A stretch of 64,000 nucleotides of DNA from Galeruca laticollis (GCA_963921935.1 OY998175.1:266283709-266347708), one strand, 5' to 3'; numbered from the stretch's first letter, positions 28,741 to 40,495 are shown. Notes: generated by a model from the letters alone, not told the origin. Numbers and translations are program-made.

Positions 28741-28955
28741 TCATATTAGTGTTTTTAAATGAAACTCAAGGTCTCTAGTTAATTCCACAATATAATACAA
28801 GTTATTGAAAATTCTAAAAAATTGACAATTGTTTCGATAAATCAATATCATCGTCAGAATGACAGAAGATACATTTCATTTTATGCCTACCTGATGTTTA
28901 GTAGTTATATTTGGCTAGACCAAGAAGTAACCTAACTTGTGATTGGCTTAATATA
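28741..28955 (-). mobile_element. Short hammerhead-bearing insert inside gypsy RT
   Basis: RT sequence LKGLQGK on the right and SKGRDSQFLVYMDD on the left are separated by about 215 bp unrelated to gypsy. The insert includes TCATCGTCAGAATGACAG, a phrase typical of Penelope-element ends, and the hammerhead motif at 28820-28860. It is probably a nonautonomous Penelope fragment or a retrozyme-like element. Exact ends and target duplication are unclear. Confidence 0.55.
28820..28860 (-). ncRNA. Hammerhead ribozyme (type I, Penelope/retrozyme-like)
   Basis: On the minus strand: stem I ATT, core CTGACGA (fits CUGANGA), stem II GATA-TTGATT-TATC with a T-G closing pair, core GAAAC, a stem III formed by self-complementary ACAATTGT, cleavage-site GTC, then AAT closing stem I. 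Every invariant core position I can check is kept. The very short stem III is typical of metazoan retroelement hammerheads that work best as dimers. Confidence 0.65.
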
Positions 28956-30198
28956 TGTTTATTTTTCCTTGCAATCCCTTGAGAACATTGTCCATTACCC
29001 TTTGAAATGTTGCAGAGGCGTTCTTGAGTCCAAATGGCATTCTGAGGTATTCATACTGACCGTTCTGGACGTTAAATGCAGTTTCAGGGATGTCTTCTTC
29101 TGCCATTTCAATCTGGTGGAAACCACTAGCTAGGTCGAGGGTAGAGAACTACTGACATCTTCCTAGTTTGTCTAAGATATCTGAGATGTTTGGGATTGGA
29201 TACCTATCATCCATTGTCTTCTCATTAACTTTACGGTAGTCTACCACTATTCGCTATTTCATTTTTCCCGAGGTGTCGGGTTTCTTGGGGACGAATCATA
29301 TAGGCAAAGAGCATGGTGATTGGCGTGGTCTAATGATTCCTTGATCTAACATTGATGCTATTTGTTTTTGGACCTCTTCTTTATGAATGTGTGGATAGCG
29401 GAATGATTTGGTGTGAGTGGGAACTTCATCTGTTGTTCTAATGTTATGCTTGATTCGATTGATGAAGGCGAGGGGTGACTCTGGATGATGGAACACATCT
29501 GAAAACTTTTTGCACAATCGTTTAATGTGCTCTTCTTCTTCTAGATTGAGATGATCGGTTCTAAGTAGATGTTCGACATCTGTCTTCTGGTATTCCTGAG
29601 GTATAATGTCGGCTGTGTAAAGATGGTAGTCCGGTAAGTGGATCTCCGAACTTCTCACTGGATCTGTTAGTGCTATCTGTATCAGTTCGTCTGTGGCATT
29701 GATGAGTTCTGTCCATTCTAGACCATTGGCTGCTGTAGTTGGACTTTCGTCGAGGAAAGCTCCTTGTATCTTTTGTTTCGGAAGTATGATAGTTCCTTGT
29801 GTTTCCTTAACGGGTACTTTGACTTGAGTAATTGTCTGTGGTTCGAGTTGGATGGAGTGAAATTGGGTTTTGTTACTTTCGTAATATTGAATAGGTAGAA
29901 CAGAATTTTCTGTGATGTGTTCAGAATCAGGAAAATTGAGTTTGGCTTTTAGAAGCTTGATATTTTTAAGGCCTATTAGGCCATCAAAAGTTTTGTGGAA
30001 TTTGAAGAGGTAGAATTTGAAATTTCCATTCTTTTGGAATTCGGAAAATATGGGAATGTCAGCACAATAATCTTTGGAATGATTTTGGAAAATGGAGGCT
30101 ACTATGAAAGGTTCATGTTTGATATTATCATGGAAACATTTCATGGCGATGTTTGGATTGAGGAAAGATTTGGTAGCACCAGTGTCTATAAGTAGTTT
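28956..30198 (-). pseudogene. gypsy protease and N-terminal half of RT
   Basis: The aspartic protease motif LLIDTGATKSFLNP (DTG codons at 30178-30186) is in frame with the ORF to 29296, which ends at RPRQSPCSLPI followed by a stop. Same-frame or shifted sequence continues RT with FVPKKPDTSGKMK, RIVVDYRKVNEKTM, DRYPIPNISDILDKLG, FSTLDLASGFHQIEM (motif A) and YEYLRMPFGLKNASATFQR (motif B), with several stops. The middle linker is rich in Gln/Thr. Protease is needed to mature Gag-Pol. Confidence 0.88.
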
Positions 30199-30224
30199 AA
30201 GAGGAGAGTTGGAGATGGTTATAT

Positions 30225-31474
30225 AGGGGTTTTATCTTGGTAAGAATTTAGCTATATTACGTCGCGTTGTTGTTTTTGTTGTTTCTTCATACGGTTCTGT
30301 TGTCTCGCAAAACTGATTTTCTTGGTGGTAATAATCGTAAGCTGTTCCATCATCAAATTCATTGGTATCATATGCTTCATTATCATATTCAATGCTAAAT
30401 AATTCTTCAGATGTGAATCTTGGTGGATTTTGCTGTTGTTGAGATCTCCAGTTTCAGTTCTAAGTCGTAGCTCTAGTGCTAACGCTCATTGATGTAGGTT
30501 TATGTGGCTGAGATACTCCAGGTGTTTTGTTGTTGAGGCCTACTGAACTGTTGGTACCTTGATGGTTCAGGGAATACTTTCTGGCCTTTTGGAATGAAAT
30601 TATTTGGTTGCGCCGATGGTCTAGGTCCAGACTGTTGAGGTTGTGGCTGCCATTGCGGTCGAAGAGGTGGTGGTTGCCATTGTAGTTTGAAATTTGATGT
30701 TTGTCATTGTGGAGACATAAGAGGAGCTGGTGGCTTATGTTGTTGGTTAGCGCTGATATGCCTGCTGGTTGTTGGTTGAGGGTTTACTGCTTTCTGGAGA
30801 TACCTTATATTGTTTTCTTCCTGGATGTACTGCATTGCCGTAGATAGATTGCTTGGTCTCATTGCTCTGAAAGTGGAACCTAAGGGTTCCTGAAGTCCTG
30901 CTAGGAAAGTTGTTGGGGCTTGTTTCTGGAAAAAGCTCTACTTACTTGCCTTTATGTTAATATCGCCGTTGTGAAGTTCTATGTAGTTAGATATTGTATT
31001 TAGCAGACCCATTACTTTCTCGTAATACTGCTGTGGAGATTCATTGGGTCCTTGACGTAGATTTACTAAATTTCTTGTGAGAGAATTCTCATTGCGTTGG
31101 TCGGCGAAGTTTTGGATCAAAGTTTCTTTGGTATGTTCCCATCCTGTACATCCGTAGACTGAGATGACTTCCTTAGCTCTTCCTGTCAGTTTACTTAGGA
31201 TTCCTTGGAATAGGAGGTGGTTGTGAAAATTTTGGGTGTTGTTATAGTCCCAGAAATAGCTTGAGAGTAGAGTAGCGGTATTAATGAAGTTGTATAGCTC
31301 GTTGGGATTTCCATCGTGTAGTGATAGGATGTCTAGGTGATTTGGATTAAATTCAGGCATTATGTTGATTTGAGGTGGGGTAATTATGAGTCTAGGTGTG
31401 TTTAAATTTAGGATTGATGGTTGTAATACTGATTGAGAGATATGAGGAGTGTTTGCTTGAGGTGTTTCTGACAT
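30225..31474 (-). pseudogene. gypsy gag
   Basis: ATG at 31474 opens 178 codons of an Errantivirus-like Gag: a Pro/Gln-rich start, then a capsid-like region (FNPNHLDILSLHDGNPNELYNFI, LSKLTGRAKEVI, NLVNLRQGPNESPQQYYEKV). A stop at 30938 is followed in shifted frames by FLAGLQEPLGS, RAMRPSNLSTAMQYI and a long Gln/Pro-rich tail to about 30225. No CCHC zinc knuckle is seen, as is usual for this group. Confidence 0.85.
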
Positions 31475-31854
31475 ATAGGTAATTAAAAGGAAAATTTATA
31501 GTTGCTTACAGGCTAACGATGATGCTGAGGTGCAATCCGATTACTAGTGTCGTTTTCTTCTTGTTTCTTTACTTCTAAAGCTTTTCGATGAACTTCACTA
31601 GGTTTTCCAAAGGTTTTTCTTCTTAATTTCACTAGTATTGTTTTCTTCTTGCTTCTTTAATTCTAAAGCTTTTGGATTGACTTCACTTTGTTTTCCAAAG
31701 GTATTTCTTCTTAACTTATATCGATTCTTTTTCTTTCTTCTTTTAATTATGGATACACTTCACTTACTTTTATTTTTCTTCTAGCACTTTTGGACGAACT
31801 TCAACGTTTCCCAAAGGTTCTTGGAGTGCATAAACGTTAAAAAACGAAGAGGAA
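31475..31854. other. gypsy 5' leader (minus-strand element)
   Basis: No ORF. It contains a direct repeat of a TTTTCTTCTTG-TTCTTTA-TTCTAAAGCTTTT block near 31550-31720, compatible with the untranslated leader between primer-binding site and gag. Confidence 0.6.
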
Positions 31855-31871
31855 CACTAATGACTGCGCCA
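31855..31871 (-). other. Primer-binding site of the gypsy element
   Basis: TGGCGCAGTCATTAGTG on the minus strand, close to the TGGCGCAGTCGGTAG type of Errantiviruses, directly after the LTR end and upstream of gag. Confidence 0.8.
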
Positions 31872-31874
31872 ATT

Positions 31875-32135
31875 AAGGGTTACTGCCCGAAAAGTCACTT
31901 TTTAAAAAGATACTTTATTGACAATACAACTACACAACTTAAACACAAAATACAGTATGTTCAATATATTCAATTAATTCAAATTATATACTAATATAAA
32001 TACAGCTATAGACTAAAAATATGCAGTTCTGCAGAATCATCAGTTGTTGTACAAACATGGATCAGCGTTCGTGAAATATACCGGAAGCTCGAAGGTACAT
32101 GAACCATGTGTCAGCGAACTGTAACTCCCGTAACT
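31875..32135 (-). repeat. gypsy 5' LTR, about 261 bp
   Basis: Read on the minus strand it begins AGTTACGGGAGTTAC and ends GGGCAGTAACCCTT beside the primer-binding site. It has a GTATATTTCAC promoter-like box and AATAAAG near its end. The other LTR is not in the window. Confidence 0.7.
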
Positions 32136-33084
32136 AACATGAACAGCAGAAAAAAAGAAAACTAAATAACAAGAAATGAAAAATAGATATTTTTATTTTA
32201 TTTAAAGTAAACATAATTTAGCTGCACATACATCATCTATTTATTGGTATAGCTCATTGAATTATGGCATCGAGAATTGCCTTCACAAAACTCGTTTTTT
32301 CCTGCATACATATCTCTTATTCAAACATTTTCTAGTGCATCCACATCGCATAAATCCTTGACCGCCAACTATTGATCCCTGTTAATTTGCAGCTCGTGAA
32401 TATAATGATGCATCTGGCACTTCTTCGATTTCCAACAAAGTAGTATTGCATGATGCAATTTGATTACGATTGTATAGCTACGATATAACTCCCTCCTTTG
32501 TTCCTATCTTGTAAAAGCTACCAGAAGTCACCTCCATAACAACAACAAAAACAAGATAATAAATATAAGAACAAAGAATAGTAGATAATGTGATTTGACG
32601 AAATTGATATTTTCTACTCTAAACCATAGGTACTTATAAATAAGGTTTCTGAGATCACAAATAGTGGAAAATGCGATTTGAACGAAATCGATATTTTCTA
32701 ATCTGAAACATAGGTACCTATAAGGTTTCTGAGATCACCTTTGCTCCTGTCCACATCGGGTACTAGAATTGTTACAGTTAGTCCACATTCCGGGGGTGGA
32801 TATTTGGAATCATTCATTTCATAAGTTCTGGTTGCTGCTGTAGTCCACTAACGGCTATCTGTTGATTTTTCTGGATGTTCAGATGCACTTTATTTGGTAT
32901 TGACATTTCTGCTACATTTAGTGATATTTCTTTAGTAGTTTGAACTTCTCTCTCCTCAATGTTGTCTAATTTTTCCGTTTCTTCAGTTAGTGACAATTCT
33001 TCAGTAGTTTGAACTTCTGTCTCCTCAATTTGGTCTTATTTCTCCGTTTCTTCATTTATTGAGATTTCTTCAGTATGTAACGAC
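32136..33084. other. Noncoding segment with two local tandem repeats
   Basis: A pair of about 75-85-bp units (32590-32745) share GATTTGA-CGAAAT-GATATTTTCTA and AGGTTTCTGAGATCAC. A second array (about 32925-33075, about 75-bp unit, 2-2.5 copies) repeats CTTCAGTAGTTTGAACTTCT-TCTCCTCAAT. The minus-strand ORF through it is a repeat artefact. Confidence 0.6.
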
Positions 33085-33950
33085 ACTGTCGTTTAAAATG
33101 TATGTTAACCACCTCTACACATGATGAACACGAAACATCGGTGACCGGAATACATAACACTACCAAACTAGATTATCACACTAGACGAAGTTGGGCACCC
33201 AGTACTTAGAAGGCAACACTTTCGGCAGCTGGACCGATATTATTAACGTTGAAATATTTCAACATACCAATAAGCTCAACCCTTACGTCTAGAGACGATA
33301 GGAAGCTTCAGCGGTGGATGACCAAGTTAATTTAATATATCCTGGAGTGTGTTGAGCCCAAGGTGAGAAACAAGTAAACCCCGTCTTTCGGCCGAAACTC
33401 TAGAGCGTGCTGAGCCTAGAACGAAAGCCAACCGTCCTAGCCGAAGTCCTGGAGTGTGTTGAGCGCAGGACAGAAGCCTTCCCGTCTAGCTGGAATCCCG
33501 GAGCGTGTTGAGCCCTAGATGGAAGCGAATTCCCACCTCAGTGAGACCCTGCTGTGGGTTGAACGGGTGATGTGGTACCGAATACACCCCGTTTGTTTTG
33601 AGGTAACCGGAACGAGGGGGTAAAACGAATATTCCAGGTCGACAAAATTGAGTAAGTTTATATAATAGTACTGATTCGTCAATCAATCTTCGTCGTAAAG
33701 TCGAAGGGTCGAGGTACAACCGATCCAGACCATTTACTATGAGAAGTCGCATAAGAAGAGGAGATCCGTGGACGACCCGACCGACGACACCCTCAGGGAA
33801 GTCGCAAAGAATCGCGAAATAACAATTGTACATATAATTATTGTAGATAGCATTCGGTTCAAGTTGTAAAGATATTAATGAATTTTTAGTTTACCAGGTA
33901 ATGTACATGTTACTATTAAATAAACACATCTAACCAACAAGCCCTTTTTT
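33085..33950 (+). mobile_element. LTR-like block with internal about 50-bp tandem repeats
   Basis: Starts TGTAACGACACTGTCG. It has four copies of a CTGGAGTGTGTTGAGC-C(A/T)-AGG unit at about 33342, 33398, 33446 and 33497, then a GC-rich part, and ATTAAATAAACAC near 33915 resembling a polyadenylation signal. The organisation matches the solo LTR at 22942-23899. The right end is not defined because LINE-B begins close by. Confidence 0.4.
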
Positions 33951-34301
33951 ATGTTCTACCCTTTGATTACCCACGGCAATTGCAAATTGACGCGGCGAGG
34001 TTGGTTGTAAGTTGGCCATTGCTTTGTAGTTGGTTTGCTTATTTGCATGCATGCGCTTGCTTGTCTGCTTGTGGGTAGCTTTCTGCAGTCCAATGGAGAA
34101 ATGCAGCCATCGAGTGTCTGCCTCCTCGTGGCACCGCCGGATACGTTAGCACTGTTGATCATTAGTGACAGCAGTGTTGACCAACCAAATGGCACTCCAA
34201 CGAAACCCAAGCTAAGGTGTACCCCATGCATATAGCCTTTTCCTGGCATGCAGGGCTCTGCCAGGAATGACAAAACTCTCCCTAGCGACTCGTGGGATCA
34301 A

Positions 34302-35410
34302 AATGCATCGAGAAAAAAACAAAAAAACAAAACCGGAGGATGAGCGAGAACGCACACCTCCAAATCTAAAGCACCGTCGAGGTAAAAGAGTCTGCGGTGC
34401 CGAGGCAAAGAGAAGGAGGAAAGCGAGGCAGTAGTCTGGAGTCTCTACAGACACCACCAGCGCCACTCGCCCCTCCCTATCTAAACTTGTCACCAGCGGC
34501 CTAAGATACAAGGGCAGCGATGGCAGTTGCTCCTCCAAAAGAGGCCCGGAACGCGACGCCTCCCACGAAAAGGAGCGCATCCGCTCCAATACCTCGGAGA
34601 AAAACTCTACCCGAGGAAAAAGGATACGGATGGACGCAAATACAAAAAGCTATAGCGAATCAGCTACCAGTCATCTACGGGTAGCTATCATAGACAAGGC
34701 CGATCCATACGGTAAAATAACTACCGATAATAGAGACCTTGTCAAAAGACAACGAACAGAGGCTTTGGACAAAACCCTTATGTCCGCCTCCGGCAGTCAG
34801 GAAAAGCCACCTATCTTTAGGTCATGGTCGCACTCTGGCGAAATAATCAGAGTCACCTGCGATAATGATGAAACGCTAGAGTGGCTAAAGAACACAACTG
34901 AAACCATGGAAGCAGGCTAAACTCGACGTGGTACACGTCGACAACCTCCCCCAGCTGACGAAAGCCACCCTCTGGGTCCCTAGCGACGCTCACGCTTAAC
35001 TGGGTGACAAAGAGGATGTGCTGCGTCGGCTAGACAAGCAAAACCCAGGCAATCGGGTGGATGCATGGTTTTCCTTCCACCACGAAGCGGAGGTCAATCC
35101 CAAAGGACACCTTTTCGTCATTGGTATAAGAGACGAGGAAATGGGAGTCCTAAAAAACGATCCATGAGGATGATCTACGCGTTCACCTCATTGCTTGTAA
35201 GAACAAAGAAATCTGACCCGTAACAAAGGAGATCGAGTACGGATCCCCCTTTCCCATCCGAGGAACACCAAGGAGTTGTTGCTACTGCGGAGACTGTCAA
35301 GCCATCCTCCAAGATGGCGACCGACAGTCTCCTGGAGGAACTTACAGCTCTAAGCCAAGACACAGGCGACATCAACTCACCTCCAAGTGAGAAAGTGGAG
35401 ATGGCCTAAA
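34302..35410 (+). pseudogene. LINE-B ORF1 with DUF4780-like domain
   Basis: ATG near 34302 starts a basic region (MHREKNKKTKPEDERER). After stops and frameshifts an ORF at 34630-34920 has LRVAIIDKADPYGKITTDN, FRSWSHSGEIIRVTCDNDETLEWL, and the next frame gives VVHVDNLPQLTKATLWVPSD, LRRLDKQNPGN and GHLFVIGIRDEEM. This succession matches the DUF4780 domain of insect LOA-type ORF1 proteins, which bind element RNA. Five or more lesions are present. Confidence 0.7.
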
Positions 35411-35464
35411 ATGTAATCATAAACCATCTCACCACCATCAAGCAGAGATGGACAATGAAAAGGT

Positions 35465-37488
35465 AAGATTTATTTAGTGTAACCTTCAACACAATAAAGT
35501 GGCTTCGGCAACTTTATGCCGCCACTTGGATGTAATGCAGGATACAATAGCACTTATTCAAGAACCCTGGATAAAACAAACTAAAATTATGGGTCTAAAT
35601 AATCCAAAAGGTTTAATTTCCAGCTTCCCAAGCAATCAGCAACCTAGGACGGCCATATATGTCCCTAGGAATTTTAAGACCTACCCACTGACGCATTTTT
35701 CGTCCTCCGACCTAACGGTAGTGAAGGTTGAATATGCACAGAAAGGTCAAAAGAAAGTGTTAATAATACTGGCATCCGCATACCTCCCCTCAGACGCAGC
35801 TAAACAACCACCAACTAAGGAGCTGGAGGATCTTGTGGAATACTGTCTCACCCAAAAGCTTGAACTGGTAATAGGCTGCGATTCCAAACTCTCACCATGT
35901 AAGTTGGGGCAGCAAAGATATTAACACTAGAGGTAAGTCTTTTTATGATTACATAGCTAACAAGAATATCTGTATTCTAAATTGAGGTACTGAACCAACT
36001 TTTATTAACTCTCGTAGTCAAACGCGAATAGATATTACCCTATCTACTATAAACACTTCGAATATAATCTCCGGCTGGCATGTATCTGACGATATTTCAA
36101 TGTCGAACCACCGCTAGATAAAATTCGAAATAAAACTAGTGCTCACAACCTCTACAATGACTCGCGACCCCAGGAAAACGGATAGGACAAAATATGTCCA
36201 CTGTTTGAAAGGGGATCTGCGAGGAGTCGAGGATGTGCGGCCCAACAATGAAGGAGATTTGGAAATTTATTCTAAAACCATCCAAAACTCCATAATTAAT
36301 GCCTATAAGATGTCTTGCCCACTCAGGCGGGTCGACCTTGATGAATCCTCCACTCCGTGGTGGTGCCATGAGATTAACCAGCTCAGGGGGACGGCGAGGA
36401 AATCCTTTAATAAGGCTAAAAGAACCAGACTCGATGAGGATTGGAACATATATAAGTCTCACCTCAAGGAGTATAAAGAAGTCATCAGACCAAAACAAAG
36501 AGAAGCATGGAGAATCTATTGCGAGGAAATCGAGGATTTCCCCCAAGCAGCTAGACTCCAAAAAGCCCTCTCAAAAGATCCCCACCGTCATATCGGTATA
36601 CTAACCAGAGAGGATGGCACAAAAACTGCCAACCTAAAGGAAAGCCTTCAATTATTGATGTCAACTCACTTCCTGGACTCCAAAATCACAAATTTGGTAG
36701 CCTGGGAGGATGAGGAGAATCATCACCCGACGGACGACGACTGGCATATATCACGACAGTTCGTCAACTCGGACAGACTGAGGTGGGCCATCTCAGGCTT
36801 CTCCCCCTTTAAATACCCGGGAACAGACGGCGTTTATCCAGCCCTACTTCAGTGGGGCCTGAATGACCTAATGCCGCACCTGGTAGGAATCCTCAGATCC
36901 TCACTGGCACTGAGGTATATTCCAAAAGGTTGGAGAGAAGTCAAAGTCGTGTTCATACCAAAACCAGGAAGAATGGAGCATTCCAACCCAAAAGCATATC
37001 GACCCACTGGCCTCACATCGTTTTCAATTGAGACTTTGGAGAGGCTGTGTGAACGATACATAAGAGATGTGGTGATAACACGAAATCCACTGCATCCAAA
37101 TCAACATGCATACACTCCAGGGAAATCCACCGATTCGGCTCTTCATCTCGTAGCGGGCCGCATCGAGAGATCGTTGGAAAATAAGGAGTCCACCCTGGGT
37201 GTATTCATAGACATAGAAGGAGCATTTGATACTAACACGTTTCCTAAAATAACAAATGCACTTTCCAACAAAAATATCCCCCAAACCATAAATGGCTGGA
37301 TATATAACATGCTCTCAAAAAGAGCGATAAAAATCAGTGTAGATGATGTAACCATCAGAGGCTTGGTTGTAAAAGGTTGTCCACGGAGATGGGTGCTCTC
37401 GCCACTACTGTGGAACATGGTCTTAGACTCCTTGGTCAGCCACCTCAACGAAAGCAACTTCTACACAATAGCATACGCAGATGACTAA
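35465..37488 (+). pseudogene. LINE-B ORF2 endonuclease and reverse transcriptase
   Basis: Endonuclease: NLQHNKVASATLCRHL, IALIQEPWIK (Glu), LASAYLPSD and VIGCDSK, then lesions around 35920-36140. RT: one long ORF 36139-37488 (449 codons) with AWRIYCEEI, RLRWAISGFSPFKYPGTDGVYPALLQ, WREVKVVFIPKPGR, HQHAYTPGKST-type box, motif A GVFIDIEGAFDT, GCPRRWVLSPLLWN (motif B, where PQGGVLSP is usual, so damaged) and IAYADD (motif C) ending at a stop right after YADD. Confidence 0.9.
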
Positions 37489-38160
37489 TGCAAGAGGCCC
37501 TAAATATCATAGAACAATGGTGCAGAGACCATTCGCTGTCAATAAATCCAAAAAAGACGGAGATGGTTCTTTTCACGAAAAAAGGAAGCTTGCAAAACAT
37601 CAAGCCCCAAAGCTCCTAGATACCAAATAATTAGGGGTCACATTCGACAGTAAGTTAACGTGGAACTCTCACTAAGGAAACATAGCTGAGAAAGCATATA
37701 TTTCTAATGAGCTGTGTCATAGAACCATCGGCCGCACCTGGGGAGTGTTCCCTAGGGTTGCTGCCTGGATCTACACTGCCATCATCAGACCTATGCTAAC
37801 GTACGGCGCGATTGCCTGGGGAGCTAAGGCAAACCAGCTGACAGTCGTCCGTAAACTGGATCAAATCCAAAAAACAGCATGTCTCAGCACTACAGGAGGC
37901 ATGAGAACCACACCAACAAGAGCTATGGAGGTAATCCTCGGTCTCACCTCCACAGACTGGGTCTCTCTGTCACCCCACTTTGTAGAGGATGTGCGCAAGA
38001 AGATGAGACTGCCGAGCACATTCTTTGTGAATGTGAGACACTCTCTTATCTTAGGTTTCATGTATTCGGTGAGCACAGGCTAACACACGCCAGTATGAGG
38101 GAACTTAATTCAGGCGACGTTATCGCCTACTTCAGAGAAGTAGGCTGGATGACGGGCTAG
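37489..38160 (+). pseudogene. LINE-B ORF2 C-terminus, RNase H deleted
   Basis: After the YADD stop come EQWCRDHSLSINPKKTEMVLF and, at 37745-37945, WIYTAIIRPMLTYGAIAWG and ACLSTTGGMRTTPTRAMEVILGL. The RNase H domain that should follow is absent. Sequence jumps at about 37945 to HLHRLGLSVTPLCRGCAQEDETAEHILCEC, the terminal Cys/His knuckle. The ORF ends at 38160. Confidence 0.85.
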
Positions 38161-38462
38161 AATGAAGTTTTGATCCTCAGAAGGATGCACAATGGGTCAA
38201 TTGTGGCCTAAGTGCTGTGGGGTCTACCCACCCTTCCAACTTCTACAGATACAGACAGATACAAATTGACGCCCGAGCAGAAGAATTACAAATTGGCGCC
38301 CGAGCAAAAGATTATATAAACCAGAGCCGTGAGGGGTAGACAGGAATATTGATTAGTGAAACAAGGCCGTAAGAGTTAAAAATTACAAATCGCCTCCCGA
38401 GAAATACAAAAAAAGGTCAGAATAAAAATTGTGAAGGGGCAAAGAAAAAATACGTTCTAAAG

Positions 38463-39200
38463 ATGAATGACCAGGAAGAATATGCCGGCGTAGGTTTGGA
38501 GGTAGCGGACGCAAAAGTAGGATGGATATACAAGCTCAAAAAGAAAGATTTAACAACAGAGCTACAAAAATTTGAATTAGACACAACCGGTACTTTAGAC
38601 ACACTACGGGCCAGAATGTTACACTTCGTAAGGCAACGGATAGGGTATAATACCATGAACCGACTAGAAGGCAGCATACAAGAATCTGAAAAACCTAGGG
38701 AAAGGGTGAACACTGCGGAAGACAACGAATCCGAATATGGATATAGGAGGTACAGTTAAAAACACGAAAATTGCCCAAAACTGGACAAAATAATAAGATG
38801 GGGAATATATTTTGATGGCTCAAAAAACCCGATAGAATTCATCGAAAGGTTGCAAGAACTCAGAACATGTTATCAACTAAACGACAAAATTATACTCAGA
38901 TCCTTGCTAGAAGTGCTAAAAGGTAAAGCAATTCTTTGGTACCGGAATAATAGACATCTCTGGGAAACTTGGCAAGATTTCATAGAAGATTTCGAGGCAT
39001 TTTAGGTACCGTTGGACTTGTCAACATATTTAGAAGAGAAGATATTGGAGAGGAACTAAAGAGAAAATGAACCATTGAAACAATTCATCACGGAAATTCA
39101 AACAATAATGCGGAGACATATGGGTTTCAACAATAGCCAACAGCTATATATAGAAATATGAACCCGAAATACGAACCTCGAAGAAAGGAAATTGCATCAA
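38463..39200 (+). pseudogene. gypsy gag fragment
   Basis: ATG at 38463 opens 98 codons (LKKKDLTTELQKFELDTTG, LDTLRARMLHFVRQ: a SAP-like helix pair seen in some gypsy Gags). After a stop, the next pieces give IIRWGIYFDGSKNPIEFIERL, LLEVLKGKAILWYRN and FITEIQTIMRRH, the capsid domain. Several stops break it. No zinc knuckle is visible. Confidence 0.75.
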
Positions 39201-39509
39201 TAGGGGATCTCGCACGACGAATAGACGAGCCAAAAAATATCCAGAAAGATACAAAAAAAAACACGAAGAAATATAAAATACAAGACCGGAAACAATGATA
39301 TCCGAGAATAATTCCTTTAAAGATTACAGAATTTAAGATACACAAACGGAGTACAGTAAACAATAAATATAATAAAAGAATTAAGTCAAACAAAAAACAA
39401 CCCCAAATTTAATATTATCTTAGAACTAACAACATTAGAGAAGAAAAAAGTAGAAAAATTTTCAGAAACGGAAATAAATAATTTCAACAATATCCAGGGA
39501 GAAACATCA

Positions 39510-39666
39510 TTGGCAGAACACACAATAAAACTAAAACATAACACACCTATTAAACAACGGTACAGACCAAGGAATCCGGCAATGCAAGAGATAATTAACA
39601 ATGAAATAGAGAACATGTTAAAAGAGGGAATCATAGAAAAATCCAACAGTCCTTACAGCTCCCCAA
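39510..39666 (+). pseudogene. gypsy RT N-terminal fragment
   Basis: Encodes AEHTIKLKHNTPIKQRYR, MQEIINNEIENMLKEGIIE and SNSPYSSPI, the conserved start of a Ty3/gypsy RT. Similarity stops exactly after SSPI where the next element begins. Confidence 0.85.
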
Positions 39667-40495
39667 TTCAGCAAATTATATTTATTCATAAATCAATAAA
39701 TAATTCACATTAACTGCATATACAAAATACAAGACGAATACGAACGCCGTTATTCAATAAAAATCTCTAGTTCTAGATTTCCATGAATTGAGTATGAGAC
39801 AAAGGACTTTACTTGGTGAGGTTCGGGAATTATTCAGCTCTCAGCTATGTCTTAGTGGATGGAGATTTGGAGCTTAATCCATCCCGGCCGGTTGCCTGTT
39901 GTCTCTGGTTCTAGTGATGTTGGTTAGTACCTAGGGCCTATCTATGGGGCTGCAGAGCTGAGGAAAGAAAAAAATGAGGATAAAATATTGAGGAAAATTT
40001 CTGGGAAGGGAGGAATAGATAGAAAAGATCGGAAAGCTCATGCTCCAACACATAAAAAACTGAATCTAGTTTTCAAAATAAAACTAACAGAAGTCTATTC
40101 TGTCCTGTTCGCTTTGTTCCCTAAATTAACAAAAAATTCGGAATTATGAAGCTAAAAAAGAATGAAAAGAAATTTGCTTCAAAAGAAAATGAAATGTTTC
40201 TTCTTTGCAAAAGAAGAATTTACCATACCAAATTTAACAAACAAATTTGGAATGAAACAGAAAACACATAGAGATCAAATATTTCAAGAATCTAACTCAC
40301 CAGCAAATATGTACAACCACTAAGATCTACTAACTTATAAATTTCACCGATAGGAAGAGAGTTTTTCTATGTACGATATCGTTTAGATACACAAAATTTG
40401 GAAGTGAAGCCAGTTTTTTAATTAGGAATTATTAGTACGACGAAATTAAAGTACCATAGTCCGATGAAAATCGTTACAGCCGATCGGTTTATCTC
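39667..40495 (+). repeat. Left inverted arm of the 7.2-kb element
   Basis: Shared landmarks with the right arm: TTCACATTAACTGCATAT, CCATGAATTGAGTAT, CCTAGGGCCTATCTA, GGGCTGCAGAGCTG, GCTCCAACACATAAAAAACTGAAT and ACAGCCGATCGG. Confidence 0.9.

Larger units (their letters stand above)
22479..32135 (-). mobile_element. Errantivirus-like Ty3/gypsy retrotransposon with env, interrupted twice
   Basis: Minus-strand order from the right: LTR (31875-32135), primer-binding site, gag, protease, RT, RNase H, integrase, env. A Penelope-like element (22888-26470) splits env and a short insert (about 28741-28955) splits RT. The 3' LTR is missing, replaced by a (TA)n tract. All ORFs carry stops or frameshifts. 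The env gene with a fusion-protein-like subunit places it with insect gypsy/17.6-type Errantiviruses. Confidence 0.9.
33951..38255 (+). mobile_element. LINE-B: R1/LOA-like non-LTR retrotransposon, defective
   Basis: Order 5' leader, ORF1, ORF2 (endonuclease, RT, C-terminal zinc knuckle), 3' UTR ending in a CAGATACAGACAGATACA tail. The RNase H region is missing. The boundaries are approximate at the left. Confidence 0.85.
38256..39666 (+). mobile_element. Ty3/gypsy fragment: primer-binding site, gag, start of RT
   Basis: A TTGGCGCCCGAGCA primer-binding-like site occurs twice (about 38266 and 38294). Gag pieces follow at 38463-39200 and an RT start at 39510-39666. Protease and most of pol are missing. 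The element is cut at 39667 by the inverted-arm element. Confidence 0.75.
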
